From Diphasiastrum complanatum (lineage: Eukaryota > Streptophyta > Lycopodiopsida > Lycopodiales > Lycopodiaceae): a DNA stretch of 64,000 nucleotides. Shown here piece after piece: positions 12,046 to 23,145 of this stretch. The stretch's first letter is position 1. Each line of letters opens with the position of its first letter. The stretch is from the NCBI GenBank assembly GCA_029204225.1, contig CM055098.1, positions 10,959,052 to 11,023,051 on the forward strand, read 5' to 3'. The notes below the pieces were generated by a model. The model was not told where the DNA came from. It saw nothing but the letters and a program-made list of their open reading frames with translations, and did not search any database. The position numbers and the translations under genes are program-made.

Positions 12046-12653
12046 TATGAATGATTTAGCTCTTGAAACTCACAAAGATTTCGCTATATGGAATGATCCA
12101 AGGTAGACTTCTAGCACTCAAAATGCTTCTAGCCTCGGCCCGATCAAACTAGCACAAAGCTTGAATGATGGTACAATGAGCACCAAAATCTAGCAAATCA
12201 CTCCCTAGATCTATGATTTTTGACAATCAACTCCCTAGTTCTCAACAATCCCTATCAAGATATGAAAAATGAATTTTTGGGCCTAATCTAAGCTTTCAAA
12301 TGTTCACATCATGATCCATTTCAAGATCTAATCATTGACATGAAAACTATGAAACTAGATCTAGAGAATGCACCAAAAATCACAATGAAGCTAGATCTAG
12401 AGAATGCATCAAAAATATAGAAAATTGAATGTGTGTGTGAATTATGGGACAAATTCAAAGTTAGGCACTCAAAAGGTAGTTTCAGTATAGCCTCACACAT
12501 GTGAACAATACACCTACAACCAACAATTGAATTTGATCCAAAAATTTGATGCTACCACTCACTTCTAGCTCGCCCTCTCAAGATTAGATCAAAAACTCAA
12601 AACTTACTAATTTTGGGTATGTTCATTGATCAATTATTTAGCCTCTTGTACTT
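12046..12653. other. Copia 1 untranslated leader
   Basis: Lies between gag and the primer-binding site. AT-rich, with no coding signal; it includes a short repeated AGATCTAGAGAATGCA motif at about 12360 and 12400. Confidence 0.5.
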
Positions 12654-12665
12654 GGCTCATACCAT
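12654..12665 (-). promoter_or_regulatory. Copia 1 primer-binding site
   Basis: The minus strand reads TGGTATGAGCC directly after an LTR-like end in AACA. It resembles the initiator-Met tRNA site TGGTATCAGAGC with small changes. It marks the inner end of a 5' LTR that extends to higher coordinates. Confidence 0.65.
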
Positions 12666-13170
12666 GTTAAATTTTCTGATTTTTGGACCGTAAATAGATC
12701 TACAAGCAATCCACAAGAGGTGCTGGATATTGGATAGAACAATCACAAATCTAATGTCTAGATCTTGATGTAGGTAAAAAATTAGCACCTAACCAGTAAG
12801 AACAACATGTAAATTGATCAAACTAATCAAAGAGCGGCCTCACATGTGTGAAACTCTGTCACTGTATGGACAATGAGCAGAGAGTGAAGTTCATTAACTT
12901 TGGAAAGCATTCAATGCAAAAAAGACACGTGTGGAGAATGCCACATCACTTCAGATCCACAATCAATGCTAGATAAGCACCCACCTCTTTGACTCCTAAC
13001 TTATAGAAACTTGCAAGATCAAATCGTATGATAAGCTACTGATATTTTCCTGATATGTACACACGTGGGAACCATCCCTCATTCACATGAGAATGCTTGA
13101 TTAACTAGTACTAGAATTTGACAATTTCAATAGAGTGTAGGATGCTCCACACAAAGGCTAGGATGAACTC
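12666..13170 (-). repeat. Probable remnant of the Copia 1 5' LTR
   Basis: Inferred from its position behind the primer-binding site. Its outer end is not defined because the 3' LTR is missing for comparison; Copia 2 sequence begins at about 13180. Confidence 0.4.
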
Positions 13171-13184
13171 CTTGTGACTACAGA

Positions 13185-13900
13185 ATGGAGATGATGATGA
13201 TGAGAAAGCAAATTTCTCATTCAAAGACAAGAAGAAGACCAATGGAGCTAAGAAAAATCATCAAAAGAAGGCCAAGGAGGATGATGCACCATCAAGCTCA
13301 AAGGGCAAAGGGAAGAAAGACAAAAGTACAAGTGCTTCTTTTGTGGAAAGACGGGGCACTTTGCATCAGAATGCTTCAAGAAGAAGAAGGCACAAGAAGA
13401 CAAGCAAAGCAACATTGCACATCAACAGGAGGAGGATGAAGAAGAATCATCCTTAAAGGCATCCATCTCAACACCATCATCCAAATCCAACACAAGTGAA
13501 GCTTGGTGGATTGATAGTGGGGCTAGCTCCCACATGACTTTCCAAAAGGAGTACTTTTTTACTCTACTCTCTTATTATCTTAAAAAGTTTATTTTTACAG
13601 CTAGTGATCAAGAGTGTAGGATAACTGGTGTAGGTACTATTACATTGTACTTAGGATCATCCAAAAGGATGAATATTGAAAATGTCCTTTACATACCATC
13701 TGTCACTAAGAATTTGTTGAGTGTTGGCCAATTAATGGATAATAGCCTTGATGTACAATTTAAGCATGCATTTTGTTCCATCTTCAAGAATGATGGTTGC
13801 ATAGCTAAAGGATTTAAACAAGGTAGATTGTTTAAATTAGATGCTAATGTGGCAATGGAGAGTGTTAACATGGCAAAGGAGGAGATCACCAAGGTGGAGC
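13185..13900 (+). pseudogene. Copia 2 gag end, zinc knuckle and protease
   Basis: A CCHC knuckle, CFFCGKTGHFASEC, is at about 13337-13380, one base out of frame with the preceding Lys-rich stretch. The protease motif WWIDSGASSHMTF, with its catalytic Asp, is at about 13504-13542. Spacing is that of a normal Copia polyprotein. Confidence 0.85.
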
Positions 13901-14160
13901 TATGGCAAAAAGGTTGGGCCAACCCAACCACAAAGCTATGGAATCAATGTGTGCAATGGAGCTTGCACTCGGCCTCCCCAAACATTTGTCAAGATGTGGC
14001 AAGCATTGTGAGGTTTGTAGTCTCTCAAAGGCTCATAAGCTTCCATTTTCAATATTCATCACAAGAGCAACCACTCCTCTTGAGGTTATACATTCAGATG
14101 TGCATAGCTTTTCTTAAGCATCCAATGATGGTGCAAAATACTATGTATCTTTTATAGATG
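13690..14160 (+). pseudogene. Copia 2 GAG-pre-integrase, frameshifted
   Basis: KNLLSVGQLMDN and QGRLFKLDANV are followed by a frameshift near 13900. The next frame, 13902-14117, holds the CGKHCEVCSLSKAHKLPF zinc region and LEVIHSDVHSFS. Confidence 0.85.
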
Positions 14161-14189
14161 ATCATTCAAGATATGCTTGGATTTACCTT

Positions 14190-14804
14190 TTGTCTTACAA
14201 AAGTTTGGTGTTTGATTTATTTGTAAAATTCAAAACTCTAATAGAAAATCAGCTTAATAACAAGATTAAGGTAGTGAGATGTGATAGTGGAGGAGAGTAC
14301 ATCTCCAATAGAATGATAGAGCTTTACAATTTTAATGGCATTAAAAGGGAGTTATCTTGTCCTTATACCCCTCAACAAAATGGAATGACCAAGAGGAAAA
14401 ATAGATCTCTTTGTGAGTGTGCTAAATTCTTAAGGCTAGATGCTTCTCTACCAAAACCATTTTGGGGTGAGGAAACTACTTGTCCTAACTTTTTGTGCAA
14501 TAGATTGCCCAACCAAGCCATTGGAGGAATCACACCATTTGAGGCTCTATTTGGAGAAAAGCCAAATCTCAAGGATCTAAGAATTTTTGGATCTACATGC
14601 TATGTACACCAATCCTTGGATGCAAGGAAAGATGATGTCACTTCTATCAAAGGTATATTTGTGGGCTATGGTGAAAATAGCAAAGGTTATAGAGTCTTCA
14701 ATCTCATCACTAAGAAAATCATAGTGAGTAGGGATGTTATTTTTTATAAAGGACAATCTTGTAAAGTGGATGATAATGATACTAACCACTTTGATGTCAA
14801 ATAA
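14190..14804 (+). pseudogene. Copia 2 integrase core and C-terminal part
   Basis: RCDSGGEYISNRMIE and TPQQNGMTKRKNRSLCE mark the core (the usual NGVAER is altered to NGMTKR). FWGEETTCPNFLCNRLPNQ, KPNLKDLRIFGSTCYVH, IKGIFVGYGENSKGYRVFN and IVSRDVIFYK follow in the normal order. The frame is open for 204 codons. Confidence 0.9.
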
Positions 14805-14879
14805 CATGCTAGGATGGAGGAGGAGCTTCAAAGTGATCAAGGACTTGAGGAAAGTGTATCATAGTTTCCAAAGCTAGAT

Positions 14880-15778
14880 TTGAGGAGTGTGAAAAATTGC
14901 CAAAATTAGTTAAACCATGTAAATATGTATATGGGTGGGTCCCACACATGTAAGGCCATGGTGCCACATGTGAATCTACACTAGGGTAGGTTAGATCATG
15001 TTCATAGGGTTGGTCAAGTTGTTTGGTAATGATTCCTACATAATAGGTCCAAATTCTGAGGTTTATGGAGTAGGTTGATCAATCTAGCCACCAACATGGC
15101 AAAACTCAAGGGTTAGGCTAGAATGGAAATTAGGGCAAAAATACTCAATCATCTTCCTTATTACATGCTAGATTTTTACCTAAATTGAGGCAGGGAAGAG
15201 GTTTTCTATGTATAATCATCTCTCCATAGTAATGCCTTGGAATATTTCTGAGCTCTCATTGGCAAACTCAACTCTCTACAAAATGTACCACGTTTCCATT
15301 TGGATCTAAGCAAATTGTAAGTGTTCTAAACTTAATTTATTGTCTACAGGCCATACTGAAGGTCGTACCACACGTGTGGGGATGGATCTTCACTTACATT
15401 AATGATTTGAGATTGCTCTTGCTTGATGTGTGTAGAATTGCCAATCTAGATCTCATTTCTTGTTGTCTAGTTTGCATTGAATTTTTATTCAATCAGTCAA
15501 TCCCTCTTGTGAGTCATTAATAGGCTCAAGTAAGGTCCAAAGTACTGTACTTTGACATTAAGGTCAACTCTCTTTTGTTGAAAGTTTGCCATTATGCAAT
15601 CAAACGTTTGTCATTTGGTGTCAATGCCCTCAACACAAAAGTGATATTTGTATGCCCACATGGCATTGTATGTTTTGTACTAGCACAACATATCTTGAAT
15701 GTTTAGCACAATATATCTTGACTACCGTGTATCCAAGACTAGGATATTGTATCCTATGTACTAGTCATGGACATAACA
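14880..15778 (-). repeat. Probable 3' LTR of the Gypsy element
   Basis: On the minus strand a polypurine tract, AAGGAGGGAAG, at 15781-15791 is followed by TGTTATGTCC starting at 15778, the classic LTR start. The far end is uncertain; a CACA end near 14888 is possible, giving about 0.9 kb. No matching 5' LTR was found. Confidence 0.6.
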
Positions 15779-15791
15779 TTCTTCCCTCCTT
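15779..15791 (-). promoter_or_regulatory. Gypsy polypurine tract
   Basis: The minus strand reads AAGGAGGGAAGA, immediately before the TG start of the LTR and just after the chromodomain. Confidence 0.75.
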
Positions 15792-15804
15792 AAACTATTT
15801 CTAT

Positions 15805-16217
15805 CCTTAGAAACTAAACTTCGGGAAATTCTTCTTTATGCTATCAACTCTCTCCCACGAATCATCATCCTCAATACGACCCTTCCACTGGATTAAGCAC
15901 TCAGAGATAGAACGATTTCTCAATTGTATATCTCTGGTTCAGAGCACTTTCTTAGGTTCCAAAGGTACACTAAGCGACAAATCTTCCAAATGGGATAAAT
16001 CCTAATCCAATCCAGCTGTATCACCATCATGTAAACTTAGTTTCAAATGAATTACATGAAATATTGGGTGTGCAATCAATTTTCCTTGAAGATCGAGTTC
16101 ATACGCCAAAGAACCAATTCTACTTACAATCCTGAAAGGTCCACAATAACGGGTAGACAGCTTATAATGCTTCCATGTACGTAACGTCTTAGAATCTTTT
16201 GGAATCCTAAGATACAT
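15805..16217 (-). pseudogene. Gypsy integrase C-terminus and chromodomain
   Basis: The SH3-like end reads YCGPFRIVSRIGSLAYELDL and FHVIHLKLSLHDGD. After two stops the chromodomain follows at about 15805-15960, with SECLIQWKGRIEDDDSWERV and a KKNFPKF end. Chromodomains direct integration of this group into heterochromatin. Confidence 0.85.
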
Positions 16218-16960
16218 CCAGTCATCAACTTTAAAATCTCTTGGAGATCTCTTAAGATCAATATAGTGTTTAGCTCTATCTTGAGCAATCGGATACTATC
16301 CTTAGCCACTTGCAACATCTCTTGCATATCATGAAAAAATTTAGCAACCTTATGGATCTTAACAGACTTCGTCTCAACATTTACTGGAGACCTAGATTGA
16401 AAACCGTACATAAGCATAAAAGGACTGTAACCTGTAGCAGAATGTTTTCTACTATTATATGCAAACTCAACCAGTGGGAAATAATCTTCCCAATGAGATT
16501 GCTTGTGAGAAACATATGTCCTCAAAATATCTTTCATAGTTTGATTAGTTCTTTCTGTCTGGCCATCTGATTCAGGATGATCAGAAGAACTAAAACTCAA
16601 AGAAGTTTCAAGTTTATGGAATACTGCTGACCAAAAGTGATTTGTGAACTTTATAGTTGACTTGACTGGTATGAATGCAGCTAATTTAGTTAACCGATCC
16701 ACTACAACCAAATAGAATCATTTCGCCATTGGGTCTTTGGAAGTCCTTATCTGGGATATCTAACGGATGCAACAAACCACCAGCCTTATGGCACTCAGCC
16801 TTTGCTAGTTGACAGGGTTTGCATGTAACAACATATGATCGACATATGGCTTGAAATTTGGCCAATAAATTTTTCTTTTAACCAAGTCCAGAGTCCTGTG
16901 TATACCGGGATGTCCTGCACAGGGTATGTCATGACATTCAAACAAAATCTTACGTTTGAG
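16124..16960 (-). pseudogene. Gypsy integrase, zinc region and core with internal deletion
   Basis: A histidine/cysteine zinc region (GHPGIHRTLDLVKRKIYWPN, then TCKPCQLAKAE in a shifted frame) lies at about 16790-16960. The core starts VVVDRLTKLAAFIP (first catalytic Asp), but the next segment jumps straight to FTNHFWSAVF and SSSDHPESDGQTERTNQ. The block that normally holds the second catalytic Asp (SDRDP) is missing, about 35 residues. Confidence 0.88.
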
Positions 16961-17660
16961 CGGCACAATAAGGATTGTGTTCTAGATGATAAAGCAACAA
17001 AACTTTCCCATTCCGAAATAGTAATCCATCTCGAATGGTGAACTGTTCCACAATCTTCTTATCTTTCTTAGTTAGTTGAGTCCCTTGTGTTTTTGACTCA
17101 ACACTGTCCACATTTCTTTCGGCCTGAACAATGTTCCAAATGTGACCAAAATGGGAATCTGATTCATATTTTCCTCTCAACGAAAGATATAGATCCGTAG
17201 AAATCTTGGTGAATGACAACTCGTTCAGTTCACCAATCTGACTAAGAGCATCTGCAACTTGATTAGAGTTGTCTCTTATGTAACGGATTTCATGATTGAA
17301 ATCTTGCATCAATTCAGCCCATCGAGCTTTTCTTTCCCGAAGATCATGTTGATTACAAAAATACTTAAGAGGCTGGTGATCCGTATACACTACAAACTTA
17401 CTACTATACAAGTAGTGTCTCTAGGTTTTAAGTGCATGGATTACAGCAAACAATTCCTTTTCCTGTGTAGTATAACGCAACTGAGGACCACTGAATTTTT
17501 TGCTCTCAAACGCTAGTGGCCTATCCATTTGTAATAGAACCGCTCCAACTGCAACATCACTTGTGCCCGTTCTCACGACGTAAGGTAAATCTGGATTTGC
17601 AATTTGTAACATGGGAGCTGAAACAATCATTGTTTTAAGTTTCTCAAAACATTGATTCAA
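16950..17660 (-). pseudogene. Gypsy RNase H
   Basis: Two adjoining frames. 17421-17660 reads PYVVRTGTSDVAVGAVLLQ, LAFESKKFSG and TTQEKELFAVIHALK; 16950-17411 continues FVVYTDHQPLKYF, ARWAELMQDF and NQVADALS. A stop splits the domain at about 17415. The RNase H Asp in YTDH and the ADALS motif are present; the first RNase H Asp is replaced in VRTGTSD. Confidence 0.9.
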
Positions 17661-17720
17661 TTTCTCGTTCCAAACAACAGGCGGACTAGGTTGATTCCTC
17701 TTTTTCTTTTTATTAACAAT

Positions 17721-18845
17721 TCATTTTGTCAGATTATTAAGCGGTGCTGCTAACTTAGCATAATCCTCAATAAATCTCTTGAAGAAAAGTGTAAAACCTA
17801 AAAGTGACTTTACTTGCCTCATAGTTCCCAAAATTGGCCACTCAATCACAATCTTGATTTTATCCTCATCAATCTTGATCCCATTTACAAAGCAACTCTT
17901 GCTTAAAGAATTCACACTTGGACTCTTTAGCGTAGAGTAACTCCCGACAGAGTTTTATCAAGACGATTTTCAAGTGTTCTACGTGTTCCACCAAGGATTT
18001 ACTGTAAACGAGAATGTCGTCTAAGAATACAATCACAAACTTTCCCAAATATGGACGAAATAAATCGTTCATCATTTGCTGGAACATTGCTATCCAAATG
18101 GCAACACTAAGAATTCATAATGACCAAATCTAGAATGACATCATGTCTTGTGGACATCTTCCGACTTAATTCTTATTTGATGGTACCCTGTCCTGAGATC
18201 TATCTTGGTGAAATATCGTGCTCCACCCAAGAGATCTACAAGGTCATCCATCCTGGGTAATGGATATTTATTTTTTATAGTCACTTTATTAAGACCCCTG
18301 TAATCCACACACATCCGGGAACCTCCATCTTTCTTTGTTTTAAGAAGAACAGGAGCATCCCATGGTGATTTACTAGGTTGTATATGTCTCATCCTCAGAT
18401 AGTTTTCTATTTGATTTGAAATCTTTGTCTCCTCTTTCTGAGAGAACCTATAAGGTTGTCTAGTGACAGATTGACTTCCTGGAAGTAACTCAATTTTGTG
18501 GTCTACTGACCTAGACGGTGGTAAACCATGAGGTAATTCAGATAGAAAAACATCCCTAAATTCATTTATGATCTGTTCTTTCACTGCTTGTTCATGATCT
18601 GAATTTACTGAGCTAAGAATTGTTGAGAATTCACAACCATTTAGATTCATTACAGGAACATCCACAGCTGGAATAGCACATATTAAAAAAATATCATACT
18701 CAGAATAATCCAATGTTTCCATTTCATTAACTGTAGAAATCTGATCCAACGGACGTACAAAATTACTGCCAAAAAATGTAACTACCTTATCACCCTCCTT
18801 GAAAGTGAGAACATGTTTCTCAAAATCAATTAGCAGAGAAGGCAA
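17721..18845 (-). pseudogene. Gypsy reverse transcriptase
   Basis: [39 protein letters not shown] and the motif A region [13 protein letters not shown] are in the first frame (18141-18845). Stops lie at 18087-18140 in the FGHYEFLVLPFG block. The catalytic motif VFLDDILVYS follows at about 18010, then the thumb in 17721-17915. This is clearly the Gypsy type of RT. Confidence 0.93.
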
Positions 18846-18905
18846 CCACTCATAACCTAAGATTAAATCAATATGGGCTAAGTCTAAAACATGAAAATTA
18901 ACTAA

Positions 18906-19310
18906 TTATGTGTGTCCTTGCGTCAAAATTGGGAGCTTCGGGCTTTTTACGTTCCAAGTCTCCAACTCTGCTCCTGAAGCTAGATAAACTTTATATCTAT
19001 GATTGATGGCTTTAGTTTTCAAGCTGAATTTCTGCACAAGATGAGAATTGATAAAATTATGAGTTGAACCATTGTCCAATAAAATACTCACTTCTTGATC
19101 TTTAATTGTGCCAATTAAATGGAAAAGTTCATTAGGCAAGAAAGAAGTAGTACTAAAAGAACATTCACACTCACAATCAGTCATGTTAATTTTCAAAGCC
19201 TTACCATTGCCTCCTAGGATCTCAATCATGTGAGCAGACACTTTCTTCCTTTTTGGACAAAATTTCATCATATATCTAGGCTTCTTATAGACGAAACATC
19301 TTTCTTAGCC
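18906..19310 (-). pseudogene. Gypsy zinc-knuckle remnant and aspartic protease
   Basis: The retropepsin motif is LLDNGSTHNFI (the more usual form has DSGST; Asp is kept, Ser changed to Asn), followed by YKVYLASGAELETW. Upstream, in a frame overlapping the end of gag, C-F-V-Y-K-K-P-R-Y-M-M-K-F-C looks like a CCHC knuckle with its second Cys and its His both changed to Tyr. Confidence 0.82.
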
Positions 19311-20125
19311 TTTTTCCGGGACATAGATTTTTTGAATCTCTTTCTCTTTGGCTTCCTGGGTTCCGATGCTGCTTGATCTAATTCGTCAAAATATTTTGCT
19401 TGGTCTGGACCGCACTTCTTACCCTTCTTGGTTTTCAAAATGCTTGAAATTTGCGCAAAGTGCTTCCTGGATGTCGCCACTATGGAATCATATGCTTTCG
19501 CAATCCAAAATCCATCTTCGAGGTTTTGAAGCACATTTCGCTTGCATTCGTTCTGATAATCGGTTGGCAAACCTAGGACAAACTGCCAAAGTGCCAACTT
19601 CGCATCGAATGATGGAACCCTATTCCATAGGTCCATGAATTCCTGGATATAAGAGTCTAAACTCTTTGTACCCATCTTGTAGTTCACAAACTTTAGGCAG
19701 TAGTCAACATCATCAGCAACTACGAAAGCTTTCTTGAAAACTTCCGCAAACGCATCCCAAGTAGTTGGCTTCACGGGTAAATCTCGCCACCACGATGACG
19801 CTTTGTCGCGTAAGAATAGCACGACACTTTCAATTTTCTTCTCATTAAGAACATCATGCAGATTGAAGTAACTACTCCACTTGGCTAGCCAGTCTTCGAC
19901 GACTTCAGGTTTCTTCTCCTTCTTATCCCCCGCATAAATCTCCGGTTGAAAACCGACATTGGGTGAAGACATCAATTTGACTTGATTCAACAGAACCTCC
20001 ATTTGTTGATCTCTCATCTGATTACGATTATTCATATCATTGAGTGTCGTACTCAACTGCTGACAAATCACCATATAAGATGGCACTCCTGGATTCGCAG
20101 CTTGATTTGAAGTTTCTTCGGCCAT
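19268..20125 (-). pseudogene. Gypsy gag, nearly intact frame (285 codons)
   Basis: Retrotransposon gag: KPEVVEDWLAKWSSYF, then the hallmark LRDKASSWWRDLP, TWDAFAEVFKKAF, SLDSYIQEFMDLWNRVP and VLGLPTDYQNE. The C-terminus is Lys/Arg-rich. The open frame starts at an ATG at 20125 and ends before the zinc knuckle, which lies in another frame. Confidence 0.9.
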
Positions 20126-21892
20126 CTCGATATATCTATCCTAAAAATTACTAAATTTAGTTAATATCAGATTAACTCATAGTGAAGTACAGTTGACCAA
20201 AACTGACTGAAATTGACTCCATCATGGTCAAATCACTTATTTTAGTCAATTTCATAAATATTACAAGAAACTGAAAAAACTAAAAATTTTGAGTTTTCGC
20301 ACTTTAATTTTTTTTAAATTTTTTTTTATGTTTTCTAAAAATTCGTAAAAAACCACTATCAATTATTAAGCGGCCAAAATTGAAAATTCGATTCATCGTT
20401 TGATTCTTAATTTTACTACATTAATGTCCATCAGGCATGCAAGACATGCGACATTAAACTACTTTTTCACAATTACGGAATTTTACGTAAAATCAAGTTC
20501 TACGGAAATTGTCAGCTATAAAACTCAGTTTTGTATCTAACAGTCAGAGTACATGCGTATAACCACTCAAAACATATCTAAACCACGTATGCATGTCAGA
20601 ATCACTCTGAGAATCAACATGTAGACATTCCCTGCAAGCATAGTACCTCAAAATAGGAAATTGACATGCATGCAATCAGAACAATTTGAAATTTTACCAA
20701 TTTTGCTCACAATATCGCAAAACTTCATATGATCATATCTTTGGCTACAGGACACCAAGTTAGGTGCTGTAAAGCTCATTACAGAGGGAGACCTAGTGAA
20801 CAAGACACTTGCCATGTCAGCCTGCCACCTAGGATTCACACGTGCGAGTTCAGAATAGCCAAAAAACCTGTAGGAGGGCTCACTTTTTCAAGCCCAATCT
20901 GCCTAAAAACTTGCAAACACTCAACCAAGTCTAAAAATGATGATCCAAACAGTCTTAAATGGTCTCTAAGAGTTCCATGAAGCCTTCATACAGATCCTAT
21001 GAAGCAGTATGGGCTAAGAACCATGAATTCTTGATTTCTAGAAGTCAAAATTGCTACAAACTTGATGGAATTAAAATATAAGCCTCTACCCATCAATTTA
21101 CAGGTCTGATTACTTGCTGGGAAGGTAAAAAGGAATACAAATCATGCTGTAAAAAATCCAGAATGATCCCCTTATGGACTTAGAGAAATCCATCCCCCAA
21201 AATTCACAAAATTGGTCAATTTTTGACACTTTTTTACTTCCTACAAACCCAATTGCTGGAATTCTTGGCTCTAACTTCCAGGACAACTTCAAAAGACTAT
21301 GATTCATCTTTTCCCAGCTTAAATTGATGTTCAAACAACATCCTACCATCCAATTTCATGAAAAAACAAGCAAAAATCATAGATTTTGGCCCTTTCTAGG
21401 TTTTTTCATCATGACATATTGGAATTTAATGGCAAAAACGTTTTTCTAATCCACATGCAATCCTATATACAGAGTTATAACCAACCAAATGATCTGAACT
21501 TGCTGGATTTTGAATTCTACCATCAATTTTGTGCCAAAATCATGGAAAACAAGCCAAATTTGGCCACAAAAGAGCCTAGAATCCAAATACATGGGAAGAT
21601 CCAACATGCAACCTGAATTTCAACTACTTCAAAGTGAATTAACTTGCTGGAAATTTCGGATCCATAACTAGTTTTGAGCTACACATGCTAAAACTCCAAA
21701 AAGACAACCAAAATTGATTTCCTAGCACAATTCTCCATAAACCACAATGAATTTGAGAGAGATATGGATCATGCAAATTGAAATTGGGAAGATCCACCAA
21801 CTTGCGACCTTGCTCCTCTCCTAGGATGAGAATACTAGTTGATTACCACCAAGCTCCAATGAAAAGCACCATCTCTCCAAAGTTGTAAGCCT
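20126..21892. other. Long untranslated leader between primer site and Gypsy gag
   Basis: 1.77 kb, AT-rich, with no recognised coding sequence and no LTR-like ends. It is unusually long for a leader, so it may contain an unrelated insertion. Confidence 0.4.
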
Positions 21893-21904
21893 TGCTCTGA
21901 TACC
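21893..21904 (-). promoter_or_regulatory. Primer-binding site for initiator-Met tRNA
   Basis: The minus strand reads TGGTATCAGAGCAAGG, a perfect plant LTR-retrotransposon primer site. Confidence 0.85.
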
Positions 21905-21906
21905 AC

Positions 21907-22600
21907 TATAAGGAAAGCCCCTACTTACAAATCACAAACACAATGGATAACACACTATGGAGAAACCACCCAACCAAGTAGAAGCATCCAATCAAACTCT
22001 AGAAGCTTCACCCCCAAGCCAAGGAACAAGAAGCATGAAGGTAGAGTGAGAGCCTGGCAATGAATCCACAACCATCATGAGCACTTATTGAAATTGTGAT
22101 CAAAGTGTTCATTACATTTGCGCCTTTCTCTTGCTTCATTGTGTGAGAATTGATTGGAGTGTAAATATTGTAAAGCTTTATAAGCATTAATTTATATTGC
22201 AACACTATTTAATTAAGTAATGATTAACTATTTTCCTATTACAAAACTCAGGCTTGCTGAAAACAATGGTGGTGGATGGAGTAAGAGTTGTATTTTGAGT
22301 GGTGGGCCAACAATGCAAAAAAAAATTGACTTTTTTGTCAACTTTCAACTTTTTAACTTTTGCAAACTTCTCTAACCTTAGTGCCAACTTTGTCGACCTT
22401 TCTGAATCTAACTCAAATCTGACAATACTTTGGAAATGCAAACCTTTTAACACTTCTTGACCAAAACCCAAGTTGTTGCAACTGTGTGTGTATTTTTGCA
22501 AACTGTAATATACCAAAGAACATAGGGTGAATTTACAAAAGACAATTACGTGACAGGACCACATTACAATTTGAGTTCAACATATTTTCAAACTCCAACA
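21907..22600 (-). repeat. Candidate LTR behind the primer-binding site
   Basis: On the minus strand TGTTGGAGTT begins at 22600 and the candidate LTR runs down to the primer site, about 694 bp. It is preceded at 22601-22613 by a purine-rich GTAAGGGAGTG stretch like a polypurine tract. It does not resemble the LTR at 15778, so either the two LTRs have diverged beyond recognition or the Gypsy is chimeric. The inner end (CTTATA) is not the usual CA. Confidence 0.4.
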
Positions 22601-22877
22601 CACTCCCTTACGGAGAACCCTAGAACTCTTTGATCTTTGAGCATTGATCAAAATTTGAGATGATTCTTAGGGTTTAAAGACTTGGTATAGATCAATTCAT
22701 GTAATTGAGATCACAAAGTCCATAAACTATCTATTGAAATAACAATCTCACAAATAATGTCATCTGTGAAATGTGAAGGATACATCAATTCAAGAAATGA
22801 TATAAATACTTGGCACCTAAAAAGATTGGTCTCTTGATTTCTTGCATAGTTCCAAATATTCTTTAGACAAGTGTAAA

Positions 22878-22905
22878 CCCCCCCCCCCCCCCCCCCCCCC
22901 CCCCC
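22878..22905. repeat. Poly-C run, 28 bases
   Basis: Uninterrupted C homopolymer. Its length is likely to be error-prone in assembly. Confidence 0.9.
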
Positions 22906-22930
22906 AACCTCTTCACAATGTGTTACGACT

Positions 22931-23145
22931 CATGATTTATGAGTCCTGAAATATTTCATCACATCATGATTATGGATATCCAAATCATTCTGATATAATG
23001 ATCCATGTTTTCCAAAATATTTCATCATGATTCGTGAGTCTTGAAATATCTCATCACACATCATGATTATGGATATCATAATCATTCTAATATAATGATC
23101 GAAGAGTCCCTAACTATTTCATCACCCATTATGATTATGGACGGT
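22931..23145. repeat. Tandem repeat, about 96-bp period, 2.3 copies
   Basis: Units start at 22931 and 23026, each with ATTATGGATATC and TATAATGATC. A partial third ends in ATGATTATGGAC near 23142. Confidence 0.75.

Larger units (their letters stand above)
9658..12669 (-). mobile_element. Copia element 1, truncated and decayed
   Basis: Read on the minus strand the order is primer-binding site, gag, protease, GAG-pre-integrase, integrase and start of RT, the normal Ty1/Copia order. RT stops after its first third, so the catalytic YxDD block, RNase H and 3' LTR are gone. Several frameshifts and stops split the reading frame. The protein is closely related to Copia element 2, which starts about 0.5 kb away in the opposite orientation. 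Confidence 0.88.
13180..14860 (+). mobile_element. Copia element 2, truncated at both ends
   Basis: Begins inside the Lys-rich end of gag and runs through zinc knuckle, protease, GAG-pre-integrase and integrase, ending shortly after integrase. Start of gag, RT, RNase H and LTRs are absent. It is the same family as Copia 1: the two share KNLLSVG.LMDN.LDV and QGRLFKLDANV. Minisatellite-like Lys codons and poly-A runs carry frameshifts. Confidence 0.88.
15800..20125 (-). mobile_element. Chromovirus-type Ty3/Gypsy element, inactive
   Basis: Minus-strand order is gag, protease, RT, RNase H, integrase, chromodomain, polypurine tract, LTR: the Ty3/Gypsy order with a chromovirus tail. Most domains are long and easily read, so insertion is not very old, but stops interrupt nearly every domain and part of the integrase core is deleted. 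A long 1.77-kb untranslated stretch separates gag from the only primer-binding site upstream (21893-21904). Confidence 0.92.

Noticed and set aside
22878-22905. Poly-C run as a regulatory i-motif
   Set aside because: Nothing nearby to regulate, and homopolymer length may be an assembly error.
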